DNA of 9,905 nt from Nitriliruptoraceae bacterium (GTDB lineage Bacteria > Actinomycetota > Nitriliruptoria > Nitriliruptorales > Nitriliruptoraceae). The stretch covers positions 1-9,905 of the forward strand of contig PWEU01000391.1 of assembly GCA_003554005.1 (NCBI GenBank), read 5' to 3'. A program made the translations under genes and the position numbers. The notes under the pieces were generated by a model that made no database searches, had not been told where the DNA came from, and was given only the letters and a program-made list of their open reading frames with translations. Positions 1 to 5,448 of this stretch are shown here, piece after piece; the stretch's first letter is position 1; every line of letters starts with the position of its first letter.

Positions 1-121
1 GGCCGCCACCACCGTCAAGCCCCAGGCCCGGGTGCTCGCCGAATCGCGGGGCATCGGCTGGGTGGAGGTCGACCTCGGGGTCCTACGGGGCGAGGAGGAG
101 CCGCACCCGCGCCTGTTCTGA
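1..121 (+). CDS. nucS: Endonuclease NucS (EndoMS), C-terminal end only
   Basis: Reading from base 2, 39 codons run to a TGA at 119-121. The peptide contains IKP-like TVKPQAR, then LAESRGIGWVEVDLGVLRG and ends in PRLF. This matches the well-known tail of actinobacterial NucS, where KPQAR, a DRGI-like turn, the conserved D-x-x-x-(L/M)RG segment and a terminal RLF are seen. NucS is the mismatch-specific double-strand endonuclease that takes the place of MutS/MutL mismatch repair in Actinobacteria and some archaea. The terminal LF-type end is a sliding-clamp contact in the family. The catalytic part lies outside the window, so nothing can be said about its integrity. It converges with galM, leaving only 13 bases between stops and no terminator hairpin. 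The assignment depends on a short tail recognised from memory. Confidence 0.82.
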   Translation, partial: AATTVKPQARVLAESRGIGWVEVDLGVLRGEEEPHPRLF

Positions 122-134
122 AGCTGCGGCGCGG

Positions 135-1253
135 TCAGGACGCCGAGAAGTGGTACCGGGACACGTGGCGATAGGTCCGCCCGGGCTCGAGCAGGATCGA
201 GGGGAACCGAGGCTGGTTCACCGAGTCGGGCGCGTACTGAGGCTCGAGGCACAGACCACCGTGGGGGCCGTAGCGTGCACCCCGCTTGCCCTCGAGGTCC
301 TCGAGCCGGTTGCCCGAGTAGCACTGCAGGCACGGTTGGTCCGTGGCGAGCACCATGGTGCGACCCGACGGCGGATGGCGCAGCATCGCGACGTCCCTGA
401 CACCTGACATTGGATCTGAGCACGTAGTTGTGGTCGCAGCCAAGGGTGGGCTCGCTGGCCAGTTCCCTCACCCCGGCACCGAGCGGCCGCGCGCGACGAA
501 GGTCGAGGGCGGTGCCGTCGACCGGTGCCTCGAGGCCGGTCGGGAGCAGCTCGGCGTCGACCGCCGTGGTGCGGTCGGCGTCGATCGCCAACTCGTGCTC
601 AGGATGTCACCGCTGGCGTGGCCACCGAGGTTGAAGTAGCTGTGGTTGGTGAGGTTCACCGGCGACGTCCGGTCGACGGTGGCCTCGTAGATGATCGTCA
701 GCGCAGGGCCGTCCAGCCGGTAGACGGCCGTGGCCTCGAGTTCGCCGGGGTATCCCTCCTCGCCGTCGACCGACCGGTACCGGAAGACGACCTCTCCACG
801 GCTGACAGCGACCGTCTCCCACCGGACCTTGTCGAAGGAGCGGGCGGCCCCACCGTGCAGATCGTGCGGGGGCTCGTTGACGGCGAGCCGGTACACCAAG
901 TCCCCGATGGAGCAGCGTCCGTAGGCGATCCGGTTCGCCACACGTCCGATCGTCGCCCCCAGGTACGGGTTCTGCGGGGAGCGGTAGCCGTCCACGGAGT
1001 CGAAGCCCAGGACCACGTCGGCGAGCCGCCCGTCGCGGTCCGGGACCTCCAACTTCACCAGCGACGCCCCGTGGTCGGTCACCCGAGCCACGATCGGGGT
1101 CTCGCTCTCGAGCGTGTACAGGGTCGCCTCGCTGTCGCGGCCGGCCTGAGGGGCACCGTCGAAGGGCCGGCAGGCGTGCTGCGGCCCGGTTCGCGTCGGC
1201 CGTGACGGGTCTGGGGTGGCGCTGCAGGCCCGGGCATCGCTGAGCTCGCTCAT
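135..1253 (-). pseudogene. galM: Aldose 1-epimerase (galactose mutarotase), disrupted by two frameshifts
   Basis: GalM interconverts alpha and beta anomers of aldoses such as galactose or glucose in the cytoplasm. The frame opening at ATG 1253 carries VPDRDG, NPYLGATIGRVANRI, the LHGG histidine and NHSYFNLGG with the second catalytic histidine. At about 601-603 homology leaves this frame. It continues in another frame (codons starting at 600) with EHELAIDADRTTAVDAELLPTG and then GCDHNYVL, which carries the conserved Asp. Near 395-420 it returns to the first frame, giving LEPQYAPDSVNQPRFPS with the catalytic Glu, and stops at 135-137. The first frame hits TGA at 468-470, so as written the protein is truncated before the Asp and Glu. 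All catalytic residues survive across the frames, so the lesion is recent or a sequence error. Corrected length would be about 372 residues, with roughly 30 extra at the N-terminus. It is divergent from the sugar cluster and probably serves it. Confidence 0.8.
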
Positions 1254-1259
1254 CCTTCG

Positions 1260-1265
1260 AGCCTA
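1260..1265 (-). promoter_or_regulatory. Candidate -10 box for galM, leaderless
   Basis: On the minus strand TAGGCT (fits the actinobacterial TAnnnT -10 pattern) lies six bases before the ATG at 1253. Transcription would begin at or next to the A of the start codon, giving a leaderless mRNA. An AAGG lies directly against the ATG, too close to act as a normal ribosome site. No convincing -35 hexamer is seen, so this is weak. If right, it supports the ATG at 1253 as the galM start despite the N-terminal extension. Confidence 0.3.
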
Positions 1266-1342
1266 AACGTGGACCCACGGGGTCGCCCGCCGTGATCCTC
1301 GGCCGACGTCACGTGCTCCAGGGCGTCCGCCGCTGGGCGGGC

Positions 1343-1356
1343 TGTGAGATGTCACA
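1343..1356. promoter_or_regulatory. Perfect palindrome TGTGA-N4-TCACA, candidate operator
   Basis: Arms TGTGA (1343-1347) and TCACA (1352-1356) flank GATG. It sits in the 211-base divergent control region, 78 bases upstream of the galM -10 candidate and about 70 upstream of the repressor -35 candidate. The half-sites match those of CRP/GlxR, but the known spacing for those proteins is six bases, not four. It may therefore bind a different dimeric regulator, or be a chance palindrome. Confidence 0.35.
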
Positions 1357-1361
1357 CGCAC

Positions 1362-1442
1362 GGCACTTCTCATGGATACCCGGCAAAGAAGTACCTACTA
1401 CTGGCAACGGATGTTGGACTTCTGCTCTTGTGCAGTCGAAGT
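1362..1442. promoter_or_regulatory. Array of ACTTC/GAAGT half-sites, candidate ROK operators
   Basis: Four copies of ACTTC or its complement lie in 78 bases and form two inverted pairs. The first pair is GGCACTTCT (1362-1370) and AGAAGTACC (1387-1395), nine-base arms with one mismatch and a 16-base spacer. The second is GGACTTCT (1416-1423) and CGAAGT (1437-1442). The second pair covers the candidate -35 of the repressor gene. Paired half-sites in front of a ROK repressor gene are what autoregulation would look like, but no binding consensus is known for this protein, so the link is inference. Confidence 0.4.
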
Positions 1443-1464
1443 TCGTGGTTCTAGAGTAAAACTC
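1428..1464 (+). promoter_or_regulatory. Candidate promoter of the ROK repressor gene, leaderless
   Basis: A -35-like TTGTGC (1428-1433) and a -10-like TAGAGT (1452-1457, fits TAnnnT) are separated by 18 bases. The ATG at 1465 lies seven bases after the -10, so the transcript would start at or next to the start codon. No Shine-Dalgarno sequence precedes the ATG, as expected for a leaderless mRNA. An alternative -35 is TTGGAC (1414-1419), but its spacing is too long. The stretch from about 1370 to 1465 is visibly richer in A+T than the coding DNA around it. Confidence 0.5.
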
Positions 1465-2673
1465 ATGCCCTCGACGACGACCTACGCGACCCCTGGATCC
1501 TCCGGTCAGCTGCTCCAGCTGGTCCGGGACGGTCTCGCAGCGACGCGCGCGGAGTTGGTGGAGCACGCGGGGGTGTCGCGGTCGGTCGTCGCCCAGCGAG
1601 TGGATGGGCTGCTGTCAGCCGGCTTGCTCTTGGAGACCGGACTGGTGGCATCGACGGGTGGACGGCCAGCGCATCAACTGCGTTTTAACGCTGACCTCGC
1701 TCGGATCCTGGTCGCCGACCTCGGTGCCACCCATGCCCGGGTTGCGGTCACTGACCTCGGTGGGAGGATCCTCCTCGAGGAGCCGGGAGACGTTCGGATC
1801 GACCGGGGCCCGGACGCGGTGCTCGACTGGGTCGCTGACCGGTTCGAGGACCTCCTGGCGCAGCTGACTGAGGAACGTCCGGTGTGGGGGATCGGGATCG
1901 GCGTGCCCGGCCCCGTCGAGCACGCCACCGGGCGTGCGGTCTCCCCGCCCATCATGCCGGGATGGGACGGCTACGTGATCCCCGATCGCTTCCGTCATAT
2001 GGGTGTGCCAGTGCTGGTGGACAACGACGTCAACATCATGGCGCTCGGGGAGTACCGCAGCTACTGGTGGACCGAGGTGGAGAACCTCCTCCTGATAAAG
2101 GTGGGCACCGGCATCGGTTGCGGCATAGTGGCCTCTGGTCGCATCCATCATGGCGCGCAGGGGGCGGCCGGCGACCTCGGACACGTCCGGGTCCACGGGT
2201 ATGACGAAGTGGTGTGCACCTGTGGGAACACCGGGTGCGTCGAAGCGGTGGCGAGCGGTCAAGCGATAGCGGACCGGCTCCGGGCCGATGGCTACGACAC
2301 CGTGGACGCTCGTGCCGTCGTTGACCTCGTCCTGGCCGGAGAGAACGTCGCCACCCGAGCTGTCCGCGAAGCGGGGCAGGTGTTGGGGCAGGTCGTGGCC
2401 ACCGCGGTCAACCTCTTCAACCCGTCGGTGATCGTGATCGGAGGGGATGTCTCGTACGCCCGCGAGCAGCTACTCGCGGGCGTACGAGAGGTCGTCTACC
2501 AACGCTCACTCCTACTTGCCACCCGTCATCTCCAGATCGTCGCACCCCGTCTCGGGGACCGCGCCGGCATCCGGGGGGCGGGGGAGATGGTGGTCGAGCG
2601 GCTGCTCGCTCCGGACCAGGTGGACGAACTCGTGCTCGCGTCAGCGGGTGCGACCAGCACGGCCAGCGGATGA
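1465..2673 (+). CDS. ROK-family transcriptional repressor (XylR/NagC type)
   Basis: A 402-residue cytoplasmic regulator, the usual length for ROK repressors. Residues about 15-60 form a winged helix-turn-helix (TRAELVEHAGVSRSVVAQRV, then LLSAGLL and a GGRP wing). The sugar-binding ROK domain follows: ADLGATHARVAV (D85), GIGVPGPV, DNDVN with D188 at the kinase-type catalytic position, VGTGIG, and the zinc site H240 with C251, C253 and C258 (CTCGNTGCVEA). ROK repressors bind a sugar or sugar phosphate and then release DNA. DLGATH instead of DxGGTK is normal for repressors rather than kinases. The start at ATG 1465 was chosen over the in-frame ATG at 1372 because the extra residues are not ROK-like and a leaderless promoter fits 1465. 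It is divergent from galM and 77 bases ahead of the binding-protein gene, so it probably controls both. Codons 335-351 include a run of rare codons. Confidence 0.92.
   Translation: MPSTTTYATPGSSGQLLQLVRDGLAATRAELVEHAGVSRSVVAQRVDGLLSAGLLLETGLVASTGGRPAHQLRFNADLARILVADLGATHARVAVTDLGGRILLEEPGDVRIDRGPDAVLDWVADRFEDLLAQLTEERPVWGIGIGVPGPVEHATGRAVSPPIMPGWDGYVIPDRFRHMGVPVLVDNDVNIMALGEYRSYWWTEVENLLLIKVGTGIGCGIVASGRIHHGAQGAAGDLGHVRVHGYDEVVCTCGNTGCVEAVASGQAIADRLRADGYDTVDARAVVDLVLAGENVATRAVREAGQVLGQVVATAVNLFNPSVIVIGGDVSYAREQLLAGVREVVYQRSLLLATRHLQIVAPRLGDRAGIRGAGEMVVERLLAPDQVDELVLASAGATSTASG
2450..2489 (+). repeat. Perfect 17-bp-arm inverted repeat inside the ROK repressor gene
   Basis: TCTCGTACGCCCGCGAG (2450-2466) is followed by the six-base spacer CAGCTA and by its exact reverse complement CTCGCGGGCGTACGAGA (2473-2489). 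It encodes about residues 329-342 of the repressor. The right arm and spacer use CTA, GTA and CGA, which are rare in the rest of the window, so the palindrome is not explained by ordinary codon preference. It could fold as a strong hairpin in mRNA or extrude as a cruciform. No T-run follows it. Confidence 0.85.
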
Positions 2674-2682
2674 CCGCTGGTC
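2661..2682 (+). promoter_or_regulatory. Stem-loop spanning the repressor stop codon
   Basis: CCAGCGG (2663-2669) pairs with CCGCTGG (2674-2680) around the four-base loop ATGA, extended by a G-T wobble and a G-C pair. The stop TGA (2671-2673) falls in the loop and closing edge. A second short palindrome, CCGGCG-T-CGCCGG, lies at 2697-2709 in the 77-base gap before the binding-protein gene. There is no T-tract, so this is more likely a weak attenuator or RNA processing site than a strong terminator. No promoter is recognised in the gap. Confidence 0.4.
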
Positions 2683-2739
2683 ACGACAGGACACGGCCGG
2701 CGTCGCCGGTCGAGGACCCGCACAGCGGGACTCACCAGA

Positions 2740-2745
2740 GGGAGG
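2740..2745 (+). promoter_or_regulatory. Ribosome binding site deciding the binding-protein start
   Basis: GGGAGG lies five bases before ATG 2751. This strong site, with the lipoprotein signal that begins at 2751, selects this start over an in-frame ATG at 2670 that overlaps the repressor stop. Confidence 0.8.
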
Positions 2746-2750
2746 CAAGG

Positions 2751-3839
2751 ATGCGATCGCTCCGGAAGCGCACCATGAGGGGGCTTGGCCTCGGGCTGGT
2801 CCTCGCACTCGTGCTCGCGGCCTGCGGGAACGGTGACGAGCCCAGCGTCGACGAGCCCGACACGGACGCCGAGGCCGTTGACCCCGACGCCGGTCCCTTC
2901 ACGATCGGTGTCAGCAACGGCTTCACCGCCAGTGAGTGGCGGACCCAGATGATCAGCAACCTCGAGGAGGCCGTCGAGGAGTACGCCGCCGAGGGGCTCG
3001 AGATCGACCTCATCATCGAGAACGACGACGTCGACGAGGCTGGCCAGATCGAGCAGATCCGCAACCTGGTCAACGCCGGTGTGGACGCCATCATCATCAA
3101 CCCGAACTCTCCGGATGCGCTGAACGCGGCATTCGACGAGGCTGCGGCCGAGGGTGTCCTCATCTACGCGGTCGACCAGGCTGTCACCAGCCAGAGCGTC
3201 ACCAACGTGGTGATCGACCAGAACCAATGGGCGCAGATCTCAGCTGAGTGGCTCGCAGACCAGCTCGACGAAGGCGCAGAGATCGTGATGGTCAACGGCA
3301 TCGCCGGTCACCCGGCGAACGAGGCTCGCGTCAGTGGCGCCATGGAGGTCCTCGAGGGCGCAGGCATCGAGATCCTCGCCAACACCAACGCCGACTGGAG
3401 CCAGGCAGAGGGACAGAGCGTGATGCAGGAACTGCTGTCGCAGTACGGCGACCAGATCGACGGGGTCTGGGCCCAGGATGGTGTCGCCGAAGGGGTTCTC
3501 CGTGCACTGATCGATGCGGACCGCCTCGACCTGGTCACCACCGGGGAGGCCCGCGCGGGGTACCTGCGACTGTGGGATGAGAACGACGTCGACACCATCG
3601 GCGTCATCAACCCACCTGGGGTCGCGGTCACCGCACTGCGCGTGGCGCTCCTCGAACTGCAGGGCGGGACCGTCGACGAAGCAGAGCTGACCGATGGCAA
3701 CACCATCCTGCTCCCCATGCCCGACAGCTTCACCAACGACAACCTCGACGAGGCCTTGGCCCGCGCCGAAGGTGAGCCGGACGGATACTCGCTGGACCTG
3801 ATCCTCTCTGAGGCAGAGGTCGCTCAGTTCTTCGAGTGA
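2751..3839 (+). CDS. Sugar ABC transporter substrate-binding lipoprotein (CUT2, ribose type)
   Basis: A 362-residue lipoprotein. A basic start (RSLRKR) is followed by a hydrophobic stretch and the lipobox LAAC, so Cys25 should be the lipidated first residue of the mature protein. Residues about 27-45 are a very acidic linker. The rest is a type I periplasmic-binding fold of the Peripla_BP_4 family: TIGVSNGFTASEWRTQM, then IRNLVNAGVDAIIINPNSPDALN, the hinge-side VYAVDQ-like IYAVDQA, and DGVWAQDGVAEGVLRAL late in the chain. These are hallmarks of ribose, xylose and autoinducer-2 binding proteins. It captures the sugar outside the membrane and delivers it to the permeases encoded downstream. It follows the repressor by 77 bases and is separated from the ATPase gene by 103 bases with stem-loops, an arrangement that often lets the binding protein be made in excess. 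The ligand cannot be named. Confidence 0.92.
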   Translation: MRSLRKRTMRGLGLGLVLALVLAACGNGDEPSVDEPDTDAEAVDPDAGPFTIGVSNGFTASEWRTQMISNLEEAVEEYAAEGLEIDLIIENDDVDEAGQIEQIRNLVNAGVDAIIINPNSPDALNAAFDEAAAEGVLIYAVDQAVTSQSVTNVVIDQNQWAQISAEWLADQLDEGAEIVMVNGIAGHPANEARVSGAMEVLEGAGIEILANTNADWSQAEGQSVMQELLSQYGDQIDGVWAQDGVAEGVLRALIDADRLDLVTTGEARAGYLRLWDENDVDTIGVINPPGVAVTALRVALLELQGGTVDEAELTDGNTILLPMPDSFTNDNLDEALARAEGEPDGYSLDLILSEAEVAQFFE

Positions 3840-3848
3840 CCGCTGCGT

Positions 3849-3885
3849 TCGGGTGTGGCTGGGCAGGAGTGCCAGCCACACCCGA
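3849..3885 (+). promoter_or_regulatory. 14-bp intercistronic stem-loop after the binding-protein gene
   Basis: TCGGGTGTGGCTGG (3849-3862) and CCAGCCACACCCGA (3872-3885) are perfect reverse complements around a nine-base loop. It begins ten bases after the binding-protein stop. No T-run follows, so it is not a classic intrinsic terminator. Known roles for such hairpins in transporter operons are partial termination or protection of the upstream message from 3' exonucleases, giving more binding protein than membrane components. Confidence 0.75.
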
Positions 3886-3900
3886 CGGGTGACGATCGGC

Positions 3901-3918
3901 GCGACCCGACCGGGTCGC
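3901..3918 (+). promoter_or_regulatory. Second hairpin just before the ATPase ribosome site
   Basis: GCGACCC (3901-3907) and GGGTCGC (3912-3918) pair around the loop GACC, nine bases before the ribosome binding site of the ATPase gene. CGGGT at 3887-3890 plus its preceding C could instead pair with ACCCG at 3904-3908, so two exclusive folds are possible. A role in tuning ATPase translation is inference. Confidence 0.45.
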
Positions 3919-3927
3919 CCCCCGGCC

Positions 3928-3935
3928 GGAAGGAG
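3928..3935 (+). promoter_or_regulatory. Ribosome binding site deciding the ATPase start
   Basis: GGAAGGAG ends seven bases before GTG 3943. The other in-frame GTG at 3937 is only one base away from the site, too close to be used, and longer upstream starts would read through both intercistronic hairpins. Confidence 0.75.
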
Positions 3936-3942
3936 CGTGGTC

Positions 3943-5448
3943 GTGGCCTTCCTCGCGATGCGGGGCGTGGACAAACGCTTCGGTGGTGTGATCGCGCTCC
4001 GCGATGCCTCGTTGCACGCTGAGAGAGGCGAGGTCCACGGCCTGCTCGGTGCGAACGGTTCCGGCAAGAGCACGCTCAACAAGATCCTCACCGGCGTGGT
4101 GGCACCGGACCGGGTCGACATCACCATCGATGGCCGGCCTGCAGCGATCTCCGGGCCCCACGATGCGCACGGACACGGGGTCGCCGCGGTCTACCAGGAA
4201 CTCAGCCTCATCCCGGACCTGAGCGTCACCGCCAACCTCGTGCTGGCGTCCGAGGACGCGCGTCTGGGTTTCCTTCGACGTCGCGCCGATCGTGAGCGGG
4301 CAGCCGAGGTCCTCGGCCGTTTCGCCGCGGCCTTCCCCGGCGGCAACCTCCCCCTGGACGTCCCGATCGGCAACCTCAGCCCCGGGGAGCAACAGGTCGT
4401 GGAGATCGCGAAGGCCGTTGCTCGTCGCCCGAACATCCTCGTGCTGGATGAGGCGACCGCATCGCTCTACAGCGCACAGGTAGAGGTGGTCTTCGAGGTG
4501 GTCCGTGAGCTCAAGGCGGCCGGCACCCTCGTGATCTTCCCCTCGCACCGGCTGGGGGAGATCTTCGAGCTGTGCGATCGAGCCACGGTGCTGCGGAACG
4601 GGGAGCTGGCCGGCGAGGTCACGCTGGCCGACACCTCTGAGTCCGAACTCGTGGAGCTCATGGTCGGCTCACTGGCCAGACCCGCTGGCCGCGGGCACCA
4701 GGTTGCGACGCAGGAGCGGGCGGCCCGGCTGGAGGTGAGCGGCCTGGCGACGGACCGGCTCCGAGACATCGACCTCAGCGTTCGGGCCGGTGAGGTGGTG
4801 GGGCTCGGCGGCTTGGCCGGCCAAGGGCAGTCCGAGCTCCTGAACGCGCTGTTCGGCTCGACCCGGGTCCGCCAGGGCACCATGGAGGTCGACGGACGCC
4901 CCGAGCTGCCCCGCCACCCCAAACGGGCGGTCACCGCCGGTCTTGCGCTGGTTCCGGGAGACCGGACTCGAGAAGGACTGCTGCCGGTCAGGCCGATCCT
5001 CGAGAACCTGACGGTGCCGAGCTTGCGACGACGCTCGCGGTTCGGCGTGCTGTCTCACGAACGCGAACGTGAGGCGGCGCGATCTGCCGCGGAGCAGCTG
5101 CAGATCAAGTACGGCAGCTTGGACGACGGGGTCATGACCCTCTCGGGCGGGAACCAGCAGAAGGTGGTCGTGGGCAAGTGGCTCCTCACCGAGCCAAGCG
5201 TGGTGCTCCTCGACGATCCGACCAAGGGCATCGACGTCCGCGCCAAGCAGGAGTTGTACGAGCTGATCACGGCGCTGACCACCGATGGCGTCGCGGTCCT
5301 GCTCAATTCCAGTGACGACGACGAACTCCTGGGACTGAGCCATCGGATCCTGGTCTTCTTCGAGGGCCGGATCGTCGCAGAACTGACGGGTGACGGATTG
5401 ACGGCAGAGCGGCTGGTTGCCGCAGCGCTACAGGTGGCCAGCGCATGA
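3943..5448 (+). CDS. Sugar ABC transporter ATP-binding protein, two fused ABC domains (RbsA type)
   Basis: A 501-residue cytoplasmic ATPase, the standard length for RbsA/XylG/MglA proteins, energising CUT2 sugar import. The first ABC domain is intact: Walker A GANGSGKST (36-44), Q-loop YQELSL, signature LSPGEQQ (145-151), Walker B VLDEAT with D169 and E170, and the switch His202. The second domain has the degenerate Walker A normal in this family (GGLAGQGQS, about 289-297, no Lys) and the signature LSGGNQQ (400-406). In its Walker B, VLLDDPTKGID, Asp425 stands where Glu is usual. So ATP hydrolysis probably occurs mainly at one of the two sites. GTG 3943 is chosen on its ribosome site and because MAFLAMRGVDKRFGG matches family starts. 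Its TGA overlaps the first permease start (ATGA), implying translational coupling. Confidence 0.94.
   Translation: MAFLAMRGVDKRFGGVIALRDASLHAERGEVHGLLGANGSGKSTLNKILTGVVAPDRVDITIDGRPAAISGPHDAHGHGVAAVYQELSLIPDLSVTANLVLASEDARLGFLRRRADRERAAEVLGRFAAAFPGGNLPLDVPIGNLSPGEQQVVEIAKAVARRPNILVLDEATASLYSAQVEVVFEVVRELKAAGTLVIFPSHRLGEIFELCDRATVLRNGELAGEVTLADTSESELVELMVGSLARPAGRGHQVATQERAARLEVSGLATDRLRDIDLSVRAGEVVGLGGLAGQGQSELLNALFGSTRVRQGTMEVDGRPELPRHPKRAVTAGLALVPGDRTREGLLPVRPILENLTVPSLRRRSRFGVLSHEREREAARSAAEQLQIKYGSLDDGVMTLSGGNQQKVVVGKWLLTEPSVVLLDDPTKGIDVRAKQELYELITALTTDGVAVLLNSSDDDELLGLSHRILVFFEGRIVAELTGDGLTAERLVAAALQVASA

Noticed and set aside
122..134. Possible terminator between nucS and galM
   Set aside because: Only 13 bases separate the stops and no inverted repeat or T-run is present.
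607..1278. Alternative minus-strand frame across galM
   Set aside because: It is an Arg/Pro/Gly-rich shadow; conserved GalM motifs lie in the other two frames described.
1372..1464. Extending the ROK repressor to the in-frame ATG at 1372
   Set aside because: The extra 31 residues are Cys/Tyr/Trp-rich and unlike ROK N-termini, would run through the promoter and half-site array, and use codons unlike the gene body.
1763..1782. Two overlapping 12-bp palindromes (GGAGGATCCTCC and CTCCTCGAGGAG) in the repressor gene
   Set aside because: They arise from Leu-Leu-Glu-Glu codons with usual codon choice and are short enough to be chance.
2670..2750. An earlier in-frame ATG for the binding protein
   Set aside because: It would place 27 polar residues before the lipoprotein signal and ignore the strong GGGAGG site before ATG 2751.
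2526..3227. Long minus-strand reading frames over the binding-protein gene (and similar ones at 3240-4548 and 6143-7513)
   Set aside because: They are rich in Asp, Val, His and Arg in the pattern typical of antisense frames of G+C-rich genes, show no domain motif, and lie opposite well-supported genes.
3853..3942. Longer in-frame start for the ATPase
   Set aside because: The added residues are encoded by the two stem-loops and do not resemble RbsA N-termini; GTG 3943 has the ribosome site.
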